Source of the DNA: Miscanthus floridulus
Taxonomy: Eukaryota; Streptophyta; Magnoliopsida; Poales; Poaceae
Assembly: GCF_019320115.1 (NCBI RefSeq)
Contig: NC_089591.1
Span: 19,198,502-19,262,501 of the forward strand
Direction: 5' to 3'
DNA length: 64,000 nt
Shown here: positions 1-12,006 of the stretch, piece by piece
How the letters are laid out: every line of letters begins with the position of its first letter
How positions within the stretch are numbered: the stretch's first letter is position 1
Notes under the pieces: model-generated
Told to the model about the DNA's origin: nothing
The model's database searches: none
The model's input: the letters and a program-made list of their open reading frames with translations, nothing else
Position numbers and translations under genes: made by a program

Positions 1-275
1 GAATGCCTGATCACTTGCATCCACACAGTCAAATACCTAGAAGGCCTATGAAGATATTACAATCGCAATATCAAAGGTCATTCATTTGCGGTCGGTGACC
101 TCGTTCTTCGTAGAAAGCAGAAAACCGAAGGGATGCACAAGCTCTGCTCCCCTGGGAAGGGCCTTACATGGTCAAAGAGGTTACCTGACTAGGGTCTTAC
201 TGGCTATGTGACATGGAGGGAATCGATATCCCCAATTTGTGGCACATCGAGCACCTTATATGTTTCTATCCTTGA
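1..275 (+). pseudogene. End of Tat-type Ty3 polyprotein (integrase C-terminus), broken
   Basis: Plus-strand reading gives a typical Ty3 integrase C-terminal segment. It has a YYNRNIKG start, the basic stretch GDLVLRRKQKTEGMHKL, a GPYMVKEVT core (the GPF/Y-like module) and an ending WHIEHL..FYP followed by a stop at 273-275. A frameshift near 150-160 and an in-frame stop near 188 show it is dead. In the intact family this region holds nucleic acid during integration. It is the 3' end of a polyprotein whose body lies left of the window. The Tat assignment rests on the antisense ORF that follows, a known trait of that lineage. Confidence 0.75.
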
Positions 276-900
276 AACGCTTCAAATATGTACTCTTCAC
301 TCCACAATGAATGAAATTTTTGTCGCCATAATGTGTCTCCATTATTTCTCCACTCTAGTTTAATCTCCATTGACAATTACTAGCTCCAAGCTACTCCTTA
401 ACAAACTCCAACAATTATACATGATCTTCATAAATGCTCCGCCCTGTTTCTCCACACTAAAATATCTTTAAGATATTCCTCCAACCTTCGAGCAGCACAC
501 GTTCCGCTCTGTGTTCTTTTGAGAAAACCATGTCTTGGATCTCTCCCTACATGTGCTATGGGCTCTAGCACTCTACATTATGGGTGGTCGGCTATGGTTG
601 CTTAGTCACATCTGTTCCTCCTACACGTGCACGGGCTCTAGCGCTCAACGTTATGGAATATGGGCTAGCCAAGGCCAAGAGCCTAGTAACGAACTAACTG
701 CTCGAACGCTACTTATACCACATATAAATGCATTAGGGTTAACAACACATCTCTTTTTCACCACAAGCGCTAGCAAGCCACTTGAACATGCACATGTCGT
801 CTACTTACAACATTTATACAAATACACAAATGTTTGCTTAGGCCCTCATGCATTTAACTCCCCTTTCTAGGTGTCCCATATAGGTTCCTCTCCATTCAGG
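276..900. other. Tat element 3' untranslated spacer
   Basis: The stretch between the polyprotein stop and the end of the antisense ORF. It is AT-rich and has no convincing coding frame on either strand. A short open frame at 535-870 has no recognisable domain and was not accepted. Confidence 0.5.
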
Positions 901-3900
901 TTATTGAGCTTGGCCCTCACTATCTACCTTGCTGAACAGATCAACATCACCAGCCCGCCTCTTCGCCGTGTCCTCCACCTTATCTTTCAGCTGCTTCTGC
1001 TTCGTCGCACCCATCCCTCTAGCGAATCTAGCCCCTATCGCTTGAAGATTTATGGCAGGGTAGTGAGAGACCGAACCACCGCCAGGGCATGTGTCATGAT
1101 GGAGACAGCGACATCTTGGTTGAAGCCTTTGAAGTTCTCCCACACCTCCTTACACCTATCAATGATGGCATCCGGATGGGGTGGCCTATTGTTGGGCTGA
1201 GGAGCTACCTCCATATCGATACAGTCAAGCACTAGCCTGACTCTAACCACCATGGCATCAAGTTTTCCGCTCTAGATTTTTGCCTCTAGCTCTAGCAAGT
1301 CGAACTGCACCTTGGTTCTTTGGCGGTATTCTATAGACACCAAAGGGACCCGTCGAACGAAGAAATCATTTCAGCAACAACTCTGACCACGAACTACTTA
1401 CCTTCTAGATCCTCGACCAGTTTCTCTACTCGCCTAGACGTCTTCTCCTCCTCTTGGAGGTGACTGATGACTTGATGCTACTAGGCCGAACTCTGCATCT
1501 TGCTCTATAAACGTAACGGTCGACAGCAACATGAAGATTGTTCGGCAACGTAGAACAAATTCACCGATCCGCAATACCTTTTTCTGTTTGGAGATGCTTT
1601 TCAGCTGTTCGGAGGTGCACTCCACCGGCTCGGAGGTGCTGCTCTAGCTGCTTGAAGATGGTCTACAACTGCTTGGATAAGGTGCCCTTTTGGTACTCTA
1701 GGTCCCTCGCATTTGATTTAGCAAGATCCCTTTTGCGTTAGGCCCTCTAGACATTCTTCTCCATTAGTTTCATCGCCTCCTTCAGCTTCTCGTTCTCCTC
1801 GGTGAGGGGCTCCATCCTTTTGATCAACTACTGTCGTTGTATGATAGTTCATGCTAGGCCCTGCAAAGCACCAAGATTATAGAGGACCATAGTCTCCAAT
1901 GCCAAAGACGGACATCGCTGATGCAATACTAACCTCAATTTGCTTCATAGCTGTGGAAAGGGTGGATCATAGCCTCTTCACCACCCTGGTGGTGTCCTCC
2001 TCTTCCACAACCACAACTTTGTCCCCTCGCTTGTAGAAGATGCAGATGGTTTGAGTTTGTGATCCTTCATGCTCAATATCCTCGACCACATCCTCTTCCT
2101 CCACAGCCGGTGGCACTTCCTAGGGGCTTGGTGGCCTGCATAGAGCGACCGACCATGCCCTGCTAGCCTCTTAGGGCACATTGCTTGCTCCTCTGATGCC
2201 GCTAGCCTCAGGCGCCCTAGATTCCTAGCACAATGTCAGTAGCTCCCACTTCCACCCTAGAAGATCGGCAGCTCTCGTGGTTGCTCCTAGCATCTCCGTT
2301 GAATCTCCCATCGTTGTCGTCGACCGCTCTCCACCTCCAACTCCATCAGTAGCAGTGGTCAGATCCTCCACAAACCGATGAGCGCTTAGGGACTCTAGGA
2401 CAAAGTATGTCCGCAATGTCTCTATGCTGTGAACAGTCCCCAGCTGCTTGCCAGTTTGGCCTGAAGGATTTAGATCCTCCACGCGCCCTATTCTACATCA
2501 AATTAGCTCATCAATCACCGCAACTATAAAGATCGGACAACAATCGATCCCAAAGCAAAGATACTTACACATCAGCTTCCCCATAAATAGTTCTAAACCG
2601 ATGCTGCCTCCCCAAGCACCCAGGAACTGCTTTGGGGTCAACCTATGTGTCCTGGGCTGGCGGTCTTGTGGCCCCCACTGTTGGCATCTTCTCCGCCTAC
2701 TGCTTGGGGACTCCTTCCCCTCCCTTCGATTGCACCTCCATGCATGTGTTCCGCGATGATGTTTTAGTGCTCAGAGGGGGAGCTACTAGAGCCCCAGTCA
2801 TCATCCGACCACTCAGAATATCACAGCACTTTGCATCCGAGCAGTTCAATTCGCCACCAAGTGAGATGTCGACTAGCTTGCGGGGAGCTACATCTATCGT
2901 TCTTCTCTTTTTTGGGGCTAGGCTCATCTTTCGCTGCCCTTTTCCCCCAAACTTTCTCCTGATACCGGGTGGGGGAACTCTCCTTTTGACCAGCACCTTA
3001 ACCTCTAGATTCAGATGAGGTGTTGATGGCACCTTCCTCTAGGCTGAGTGGTCAGCCTAGTGTCCACTACTTTTGGCCAATCGCTCCTCGGCATGCACCC
3101 AAGAAGTACAGCTACCCGTTCCTACAAATGGATCTTTCCACAAGCGAATCAGTCCACTGCTCAACTGCCGGCATGGGATAAAAAGCAGTAGGAACAATAG
3201 TCGAGATTTTTACCTGTGGAGGTGGGTTCATGTAGTTGAGGGATTTTAGCTGCCCCAGCATGGTGTACGACATGTTTGGAGCAAATAGTTCAGTGGCCTG
3301 GTGTAGCACAGCCTCCTTCGTTAGTCTCTCCATCCTCTCCTAGGTGCCGTCAGTGTCTCCATTGAAGTCAAAGCCCAGATGAGCCCTCTCCTTGCAGGGC
3401 TAGACATGGCGCATTATGAAGTTCACCACCACCACCACTTCACTCATCTTCATGCCCCTTATTAGCTCGAGGAGCTCCTTCACCTGTTCCATATCGACAT
3501 AGGTCGGCTTCTCCGACCAGCTCCTTTGATTCTCTAAAATTTGGTCGACATCGCATCAAATGGTGGGATGACTCTGCTGCATATAGAACCATCTAGTATT
3601 CCACCCCTTCAACGAGGTATTCGGTGGCATAGGAATGTATTCACCCACCATCTCGTCATGGAGCTACAGATACCCACCGTCAAAAACTTTGGAACCACCC
3701 CATCCTTTCTTCTTTTGCTAGAAAAAGTGTCGGTAGAGATTGAAATGGGGAAGAATGCCAAGATAGACCTCGTAGAAGTGGATAAACATAGAAATGTGCA
3801 AAATAGTGTTTGGATGAAGATTACACAAGCTCACTCCCCATTACTCCAACAGATCCCGCAAGAAAGGATGTACCAAAAGTCCTAATCCATGCCAAAAATA

Positions 3901-4113
3901 ATCTTCGAAGACAACGAGTTTGTTGGTGTGTGGCATCGGATAGGGCTCACCATCGACCAAACGCCATCTGGTGGTGACATGATCAGGAAGAACGCTCGCC
4001 TCCACCATCTCGTTGAGCTCCATCTCCCCCATGAGTGATGATACCCATTCCTTGTCACAGCTCACCCAAGTGGTCGCCTTCTTTGCGTTACCACCTCCCC
4101 TCTTTGGCGCCAT
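901..4113 (-). pseudogene. Antisense ORF of Tat element (putative gypsy-type transposon protein, PF04195-like), broken
   Basis: Reads on the minus strand, opposite to the polyprotein. The start at 4113 gives MAPKRGGGNAKK, then a conserved block with GEPYPMPHTNKLVVFEDYF and LLVHPFLRDLLE. Homologous sequence continues in shifted frames (about 3840-3540) and then to 3333-3112, where MERLTKEAVLHQATELFAPN is readable. The far end (1253-901) is a helical tail containing ALAVVRS, HYPAINLQAIGARFARGMG and DLFSKVD, with a stop at 901-903. A related protein lies at 38838-42347 in the other Tat element. The family occurs as an extra antisense ORF near the 3' LTR of grass Tat elements; its function is unknown. 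Several frameshifts and stops make this copy non-functional. Introns may account for some frame changes. Confidence 0.7.
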
Positions 4114-4697
4114 CCCTCAGATCTAGATCAAAACTTATCCCTTTAGCTAGCTTTTTATCCCTAGCGGTGGAGCGCATGTGAATGCGAATGGGGGAATGTG
4201 AGGGTGAGGAGGAAGACGAAGTGGCAGAGTGGCAAAGGTGGGAGCGCGGAGTGCGGTGACGCAGTAATAAAGACACCCTCCCCACTTTTCGCATTCATGG
4301 GTTGTTGGGAAACCACACCACGCTGATTTGCGCCCTTCCTGAATTCCCCAAAGCGGTGTGTTGGGCTGTTATCTGGGCTTCCATGCAACTACGGCCCATA
4401 TCAGCCCATTTTTCGACTCAACTTGGTACTGCACACTGAATATTCACCGACCTCTCTGCAATACCATCAAGGCTCAGTAATTTCTACTATATAGTCATTA
4501 CTCTAGTTTTTTCTCCAAGATTTGATTAATTGGCACTTCTTGATTTATCCGAGTTTTTCACTTGTGGCTCGGGGACCACGTCATCACTATGATTCGGTTT
4601 CTCACCATACTGGGGACTTTTTTGGTTACTATTGTTTCTGAACCCTAGCACCACTGTAACCACGTCACCTACTATCTGGCTCAGGGACTAAGTGGGC
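4114..4697. other. Tat 3' region with purine-rich repeats
   Basis: Noncoding stretch between the antisense ORF start and the repeated LTR region. Near 4675-4710 there is GGCTCAGGGACTAAGTGGGC, and a near copy recurs at about 4835-4865 (GGCTCGGGGACTAAGTGGGC). Such purine-rich stretches are PPT-like. I could not fix the exact LTR start. Confidence 0.4.
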
Positions 4698-5684
4698 ACA
4701 CTTCACCTTGCGGTGAATGTGTGCTGTTTCGTTTTAGGGCTCAACCCATGGACTGGTTGCCTGCTCAGCTAGTTTTCCACCTTTCTTCTACTTTCTAGGA
4801 CCCTGGCACCATGTGACCATGTCACCTACTGTCAGGCTCGGGGACTAAGTGGGCACACTTCACCTTGTGGTGAGTGTGTTTTCTTTCATCTAGAAGATTA
4901 CATGCCTCTTGAAGTTGAAGAGGATTATCTCCCTTTCTCATGGTTCGGACTCTAAGTGGGCACACTTGGTTCATAGCGAAAAATTTTCAATTTTGATCTT
5001 GATCTCCTTACATCCCTCTGGTAAGCCTTACTTGGGTAAGCTTGTGCTCGACCAGATAGTTAAGCTGGTCGGTTATGGTCCATAACTGCTCGGTGACTCA
5101 TTAAGGTGGTCGAACTATGAGTCTGACTGCTCGGCATTGTTTACACTTGTTTGGACAAGCTCAAGATGGTATTTCACAGTGGATACAAGGTGCTCAAGGA
5201 CTAGCTGTGGGATGTATGACCTCGGATACGCACTGGTAGACTACATGGGTTGCACCACCAAGGGTGGTCCTAGCCCACAAGCCGAAACTTTGCGGAGCAC
5301 TGGTGTTGCTCAGGCGTGCCCCGCAAGACACTGAGAAGATATCCTAAAGATACAATGTAATCTGTTAGGATATGTTATGATCCCATGATCCCTATAATCT
5401 AGTTATTACTTACCAGTTATCTCCTATATCTAACCGACTTGTAACCCTACCCCCCCTAGCTTTATAAGGCGGGTAGGGGACCCCTCAAAACATATGCAAT
5501 ATCATACGATAGCCAGAATAAACCAATAGACCATAGGAGTAGGGTATTACATCGTGCAAGCATCCCTGAACTAGTCTAACTCTTGTGTCTCTGTTGCCTT
5601 CTTGTTCTTAATTATGCACACCTCTACCGATCAATCTACCTTTGTGGGATACCCCTCTGAAGGACTACTGATGATATTCTATCG
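4698..5684 (+). mobile_element. Tat LTR region, tandem copy 1
   Basis: First of two head-to-tail copies of about 987 bp. It opens with ACACTTCACCTTGCGGTGAA and ends in GATATTCTATCGACA. A TATA-like TTTATAAGGCGGGTAGG lies at about 5461-5477, as expected for an LTR promoter. The ORF-like stretch 5137-5334 inside it is not a gene. The true LTR start within the unit is uncertain, so the copy may carry some internal 3' sequence besides the LTR. Confidence 0.65.
5462..5469 (+). promoter_or_regulatory. LTR TATA box (Tat, copy 1)
   Basis: TTATAAGG within a GC-rich context 220 bp before the end of LTR copy 1. The same element recurs in copy 2 at about 6450-6457. Position and sequence suit the core promoter of a plant LTR. 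Confidence 0.45.
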
Positions 5685-6672
5685 ACACTTCACCTTGCGG
5701 TGAATGTGCGCTTTTCATTTCAGGGCTCAGCCCATGGACTGGTTGCCTATTTGGCTGGTCTTCTATCTTTCTTCTACTTTGCTAGACCCTAGGCACCACA
5801 TGACCACGTCACCTACTATCAGGCTTGGGGATTAAGTGGGCACACTTCACCTTGCGGTGAGTGTGTTTTCTTTAATCTATTCATTGGAAGACTCCATGCC
5901 TCCCAAAGTTGAAGAAGATTATCTCCCTTTTCTCATGGCTAGTCTCTAAGTGGGCACACTTGGTTCACAGTGAGGAAATTTTCAATTTTGAACTTGAGCT
6001 CATTACATCCTTTTGGCAAGCCTTACTTGGGTAAGCCCAGGCTTGGCCAGACAGTTAAGCTAGTCAGTTATAGTCCACAACTGCTCAGCGACTCATTAGG
6101 GTGGTCAGACTATGAGTCTGACTGCTTGGCTTTATTTACACCTGCTCGGATAGGCTCAAGATGGCATTGCACAGCGGATACAAGGTGGTCGGGGACTAGC
6201 TATGGGGGGTATGACCTAGAATACCCATGGCAGACTACATGGGCTGCGCCACTAGGGGTGGTCCAGCCCACAAGACAAAGACTTATGGTGCATGTTACTG
6301 TTCGACGTGTACCACAAGACATCAAGGGTGATATCCTAAAGATGATACGAGATCTATTAGGATTTGCTTGATCCCATGATCCCTGTGTTATGTTATTACT
6401 TACCGGTTATCTCCTAGATCTAATTGACTTGTAACCCTACCCCCCAACTATATAAGGCGGGTAGGGGGGCCCTCAAAACACGCGCAATATCATACGATAG
6501 CTAATAAAAACCAACAGACCATAGGAGTAGGGTATTACGTCATGTAGACGGCCCAAACCTATCTAACTCTTGTGTCTCTGTTGCCTTGTTGTTCTTGATT
6601 GTGCGCACCTCTGTCGATCAATCTACCTTCATGGGATACCGCTTAAAGGACTGCTGATGACATTCTATCAAC
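5685..6672 (+). mobile_element. Tat LTR region, tandem copy 2
   Basis: Second head-to-tail copy of the 987-bp unit. It again starts in CTTCACCTTGCGGTGAATGT, has TATATAAGGCGGGTAGG at about 6449-6465 and ends in CATTCTATCAACA. The sequence after it (ACGGGGATAGC) differs from the start of the unit, so the array stops here. The short ACAC shared at the joints suggests that microhomology or unequal exchange made the duplication. Confidence 0.65.
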
Positions 6673-6779
6673 ACACGGGGATAGCAATAGATTAGGGTGT
6701 TGATCTAGGTCCCACCACTTAGATCCATGAATTATGTTAACTAGGAGCAGTACCTCCTCATCGTGTCGTTGCAGGCGGG
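6673..6779. other. Short flank between the Tat LTR and the next ORF
   Basis: Unannotated 107 bp. It ends in GTGTCGTTGCAGGCGGG, which resembles a 3' splice site, just before the ATG at 6780. Nothing else is visible. Confidence 0.3.
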
Positions 6780-7962
6780 ATGTCGCCACCCATCAAAATT
6801 GTATCTATTCTTTTCAGACAACGGTTCAATCCTAACTCTCTAAGGTCACTAGGAGAACTCACTCAACTAGCAGTTGTGCTCCTACTTACCTTGAAGGAGT
6901 CGCTATACCCTAGAGTTGGATTTGGTGAGGCAATCATAGTAATGCAATAGTGGTTGCTATCTTTGGTGTTGGGGCACACCCCATTCAATTTGGTAGACTT
7001 GTTGATTTGTGAGTGGGAAGACTGGATCGCTGATGGATTCAAGGGCAAGCAGAGGATCCCCTATGCTCATGTCATCTATTACCTGTTGGCTAAGACTGTT
7101 GGTTTCCTAGAATAGGTAACTGGTACTAAGAGAATCAAAGAGTATGTTCCCTGAGTATAAACCTCCCAGTCCGACTGACAGACATAGAGGAGGGCGTACT
7201 ATGAGGGCACTGCATGACCACATGACACCAGCTGATATAGCGAACAATGAGGAAGCTGACCTAGGTTTGCGAGAGGCAGAGGCACATTCTGGGCTTTAGG
7301 GTTTACTTGGTGCTAGCACTACTGGCTAGCAACAGCGATGACGAGGATTATACATTGCAGGATGATACTACGGGATCTAGTTCTAGGCCACTGACTGAGC
7401 CAAACATGGCATAGGAACAATTTGAACTTATGCAATCCCTACAAATGGAACTAATTCATATGAGAAAGTGACAACAAGATAGGTTTGATGCTATGATGAG
7501 GAAATCGTAGAAGCATGATGAGGCACTGGCTTCGTTATTTTTAGGCCAACAAACATTGCTTGAGCAGATGAGGGAGGACAGAGCGCACAATGACTATCAG
7601 TTTGCATACATTTTCAACAAGATTAGTATGCTGTCGCCTGTGCCAATGCCACCCAGTACTCAGCCTTTGTCACATTTTCCTCGTCCTATGCTCTGCGATG
7701 ATCATTCGCAGAAATCTTCAAGTGAGATGCATCAGGAGACAACTGTTGGCAACAAAGAAGGTTAGGAGAATAGTGAAGTAGCACATATAGAGGGGAGTCT
7801 AGTTTCCGATGGTGGAGCCCAATACGACTGTTGTTGCACATATAGAACTTGACTTGAATACTAAAGTACCAAATACACAGGGGAGCCATGCCCCAACAAT
7901 GAAGCCCAATACGTCTGAAGTTGAGAGCAAACAAGTTCAGGTGAACAGTGAAGTACCACATA
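6780..7962 (+). pseudogene. Plant transposon-type protein relic, 5' part, split by an insertion
   Basis: From ATG 6780 one frame runs to about 7150 with few stops. It gives HTPFNLVDLLICEWEDWIA and GKQRIPYAHVIYYLLAKTV, which resembles the putative plant transposon protein type found in grass mobile elements. Further segments follow in other frames: a coiled, Gln/Met-rich part (FELMQSLQMELIHMRK; DAMMRK; LLEQMREDRAHNDYQFAY, to about 7680) and then Pro/Thr/Val-rich repeats (PNTTVV, PNTSEV). Stops and frameshifts make it a pseudogene. The frame is cut at 7962 by the 8.17-kb element and resumes at 16142. The family is not firmly identified. Confidence 0.5.
7776..7962 (+). repeat. Degenerate ~86-bp tandem coding repeats
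   Basis: Three similar units begin near 7776, 7863 and 7949. Each runs from GAAGTA(C/G)CACATA-like sequence to GCCCAATACGACTGTTGTTG-like sequence. The third unit is interrupted after 7962 by the Athila-like insertion and continues at 16142, where CCTAATACAACTGTTGTTG completes it. In protein terms each unit carries a PNT-x-VV or PNTSEV core. Confidence 0.55.
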
Positions 7963-9278
7963 TGTTGGCATTTTTAAACGCACACAGATAAATTCGCAAG
8001 CGCATGGATACTGTTGTAGCTTTCACCTGGGAATATTCTAGAGTATCGTATTTATCGATAGGGAAACAATGGTTAAAGAAGTTGAAAGTTCACCATCATG
8101 TGTCTACTAACTAGTATACCGACTAAATTAAGTGGAGGTAAGTGTTAATAATGATGTGAGTTATGAATAATAACACACATAGGAGAATTCCATGGTAAAA
8201 TAAAGGAGCAGTCTAGCTAAGTTGAGAGGACAACGGGTGAGTTCAAGGTTTCTAAATACTTCTCTATTACTTTGGTTCTATAGGGTATAACTAATTCATG
8301 GGTAGATATAGCGATCACACACAATAACACTTTGGAGATACAGTACCTTTCAAACTCTCAAGGGGGTGAGAAAGAGTAGTTGAGGGAAGGCTACCTAAAG
8401 CTCTACAAACACCAATCCTAACATGGTGGACTTACAATGGCCTGACAGTGCTGTCACCCCTAGGGTTACCACAACTAACCATAGGACTGATCGCAATCTC
8501 AGGTAACCTATAGTGTAGACACCATGTCTATTCTATGGATTACTACTCTAGTCACATATGATAACTAAAACACTCGATGTGAGCGAAGATCCCATGCTAA
8601 AGTATATAACTATACTAACCATACACATGAAAGGCATAAAAGTAGATAAAGATAACTATATTAGAGCATAAGTCTTGCAAAGGTGAGATACAAAGATATA
8701 CCCGACCATCTGAAGATTTCTCCAAAACCTGAGCACAGGCACAACTCTCCCTAACTCTCAACTAGAGCTATTCTACTTCTACATCTTGAGAGCTGGCTCT
8801 GATCCCGATGAGGAAGATATGAATTAAGGTTTTTAGGATGGCTCTAGGGAGGGGGTACAAGGCTATATATATAGTGGGTAGCATCAATTCTAGACCCTCG
8901 GATCAAACTGAGTTGAATAAACAGTGTAGATGTGATCTTTAAGGTGGTGGAGAACCAACATAGCGAGGCAGAGGCTGATAGGTGGCCCCACCGGCCCGCC
9001 AGCCTATAGGTGGGGGGCGGGTGGCCCTACCTGGAAGCCTCTCACAGTCTCCTTCGGTGTGGTGTCCTCTAGAACCTTCTAGAGTTGTTTGCGCCATGGT
9101 TAAGCGTGATTAAGTCTGACGTTTGGGTCTACCTTAATAGTTTTTTGGATAAACCCTGCTGAAAACACAGATTCACCAAAACTTGTGGATAAACCCCTAG
9201 ACCTATGTTTGGTGATGGAATTAAATATATATGCAGGTTATATTAATGGCTTATGATTGATGTTAACGACCATCAACA
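7963..9278 (-). repeat. 3' LTR of Athila-like element 1
   Basis: 1316 bp, from TGTTGGCATTTTTAAACGCA at the left to GACCATCAACA at the right. It aligns end to end with 14803-16136. On the minus strand TATATATA near 8864-8873 could be the core promoter. ORF-like stretches inside it are not genes. Confidence 0.85.
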
Positions 9279-9296
9279 AGCTCCCCCACACTTAAC
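9279..9296 (-). promoter_or_regulatory. Polypurine tract of Athila-like element 1
   Basis: Minus-strand GTTAAGTGTGGGGGAGCT directly abuts the 3' LTR. A G-rich tract in this position primes plus-strand DNA synthesis in LTR elements and fixes the element's orientation. Confidence 0.8.
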
Positions 9297-10905
9297 CTTT
9301 GCTCATCCCTGAGCAAAGCTAAACTTAGCAATGGATCAGGAGTTGCTACAATGCTTTCACTCCTCAAAAGTACACATGCGTTCAATAAAAAATTCTCCTC
9401 TAGATTAGAATATATTGATCTGACTTTCAAACTTACCCATATTACCTTCAACCATGGGGTTTCTTAGCCTTCACTTGGGTCTTGAGCAATTGAAAGATAG
9501 ACCAATCAAGTCAAGCACTATGTCTCAAGTTCTTTGTTCCAACATTGTTCTAGAGTTTTTGTAAGTTTTTAAAATAAAACTCAGAGATTCCATTGGATGA
9601 CACTCTCAAGTCTCTCAATATATGTGGTATTTGTAGATCCTCACCAAGGCATAACTTGTTGTTGCCTTTTTTCTTCCTACCACTAAGGCTTTATGTGGAG
9701 TTCATAGGTAGGGAGAAAGCTAGAGCATACTTACAATACATATATTGTAAAGTCAAGCCTCAGATCCAAAGAGAGTTGAGTCATACAATCAAATCAAGAT
9801 GTGCATGTGTGTGGATATATATGGTGGCTAACCCAATTCTACTTTGCTCCTTGAAAACTAATCTCTCTTTTGAAACTTGAAAACATTTGCTAGAGAATAT
9901 GGGCTATCTTATTCATCTCTTTTTTCTTCTCTTTTGTTTAGCTGGGCATCTGAGTACCAATTGTTTTAGATATCTCGGACACTTGTCCATTTTTTTTCCA
10001 ATTCTTTTCTTTTTTTATATGAATAACTTTTGCATAGCCCATGCCTCTTTTTTTGCAATAAAACTTTTGAGAGATAGCAACAAGAACTTAGGAGCATTTA
10101 TTTGGTCGATGGAAAAACCTATCAAGCATATTTTTGTGTTCACTCCGAGTGTAGGAATAAAACATTTTGGATGGATCTAATGGAAAGCATGTTTTTGCTC
10201 CTACACCTAGTGTGGGAGTAGTGCATATGTCGGTGGAGTGTACGTGATCTCAATTTTAAGAGCATGACAAACCTCTCATTAGGGTCAACAAAGCTTGACA
10301 AAACTTAATGAAAAACAAGCAGCATATATGTGGAAGTTTTCCTAGCCTAAATAACATGTATGGCTCTGGTAGGAATTCAAGCTTTGTTATACAGGAACTC
10401 ATCATAGCATTTTTTGTGTTTTTTCAAAAGATAAATCTCTAGAATTTTAGTGTCACTTGGAACAAGATAAACAACAGCTAAGACCTTCCCATATCATATC
10501 TGGCAATTACCTAGACTTAGATCAAGCGTATGCTACCCATGAGTTTCAAGTTCAGAGTAAATCCTTATATCAAAATAATTTTATCCAAAACTCAGGAGAA
10601 TTCAAGGCTGAAAACTAGATACTTGAAAGGAATTACAATAGAGCAACTATTCATTATTTCCATTTTAAGAGATTATCTTCAGAGTTCCTTTTTATTTATT
10701 TAGCTCTTAAAAGAAATTAAAGCAAACTAGACACTCTTTTTATTTTGTTTTCATTTTTAGTTCACACATTATAATTATACATATTTCTATAAAGATAATT
10801 TTTTATTTTGTTTTTAGTTATTCATCTTTTTTCTCTAAAGCAAACTAAGAATAATAAAAAGAAAAATAAATACTTATCTGGATACACGGGGGATGCCTTC
10901 TCCCT
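9297..10905 (-). other. 3' internal noncoding region of Athila-like element 1
   Basis: AT-rich, with long pyrimidine runs on the plus strand. It shares blocks with 22452-23860 of element 2, including CTTAACCTTTGCTCATC, ATCAGGAGTTGCTAC and GATCCTCACCAAGGCAT. It also has a short hairpin at 10198-10218. The open frames here are low-complexity and were not accepted as genes. Confidence 0.55.
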
Positions 10906-10918
10906 GAAGCTGGTTGTT

Positions 10919-11110
10919 GTCGTGGTTGCTCAACGAGGTGGCCGAATGTGGAGGTGCTGGAACAGAGCCTCCCCATTTTGATTTTGCTGTTGTTGTTGTT
11001 GCTAGAGGCTAGCCATCTCATGTCCCATGCTTACCTGCCATTGTGCATGATTGTGTAGTGTACCTTGTATGGCAACATTTGTCTCTTCAATGGTTGCGAG
11101 TCTATTGTCG
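10919..11110 (-). pseudogene. End of env-position ORF, Athila-like element 1
   Basis: A minus-strand frame gives EETNVAIQGTLHNHAQWQV, one stop, then a Gln run and QHLHIRPPR before a stop. Element 2 has a matching degenerate segment (about 24060-23950: EIHTGEIQNTLNTH, TQWQLQQQQQ). Athila-type elements carry an ORF between pol and the 3' LTR, sometimes called env-like. Only its coiled, Gln-rich end is readable here. No membrane segment was seen. Confidence 0.5.
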
Positions 11111-12006
11111 AAGCGATGGAAGGCCTCCTGAGAGTCATGATACCCTCAACCAAACAAAGACATGCATCCTCCCTGATGCCCTTTACATTGATTCATAATC
11201 TTGCCCTTGATAGCTATGGAGGTTCATTGATCGAGTACCTTAGTTCGCTCTTGACGATGAGGATTCTTAAGGATGTGCATCCAGTAGTGGCCCTTCTAAT
11301 GGTGATGCCACCCTCTTCTGCCAAACCTGACTTGGTTTTGAGTTTGATTTAGGTTTGACAGGTTCATCTTTCTTGACCTATTCCTCCTCCTTGTTTAGCA
11401 TTTCAAAGTCAACCATCAGTAATAGAAATTGGCAACATCTTGTGTGCATCATTATTGCCAGTTCAGAACCTTCACTTGTAGAGTTTGGGGATCAACTCCC
11501 CCACACTTTGCTCAAAGTGTGTTCTACTCATAAAGACAAGGTAGAGATCAAGTGCATGGGCTCTATTGGTGGGAAAACACCAACAAAACCAAAACTTTTT
11601 TATTCTTCTCTAACCTTAGGCACATCGAAACATGTTAAGGTTGACATTATGTGCATTGTTCATTCTTATAACATGGCTGATAAGATCAGAAGGATGATTG
11701 TGACATTTGAATACATTTGTCAAAAAGAGTGGAGTTGCTTAACCTATGGAAGGATTGTCCATCTTTACAAAATGTATCAAACTTTATATGATTATGACTA
11801 TCATCTTCCAAAGATAAGATACGCAAAATTTTAGCTCATTTGGTTAAGACTATGAGATCAAGAAAGTGGTGCTATGAACAAACTTAAGGAAGAAGACATG
11901 TTGAGTTAATCAGGTTGAATCAAGCAAAGTTGTAACTCAAACATGTTTGTTTCTTTATTTATGTGAATAGGCAAGATCAAAGGGAAGCTTTTTAAATAAT
12001 GACCAT

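Noticed and set aside
11355..11834. A 159-codon open frame on the plus strand in Athila-like element 1
   Set aside because: The element reads on the minus strand here. The frame runs over the internal purine tract and shows no domain, so it is a chance frame.
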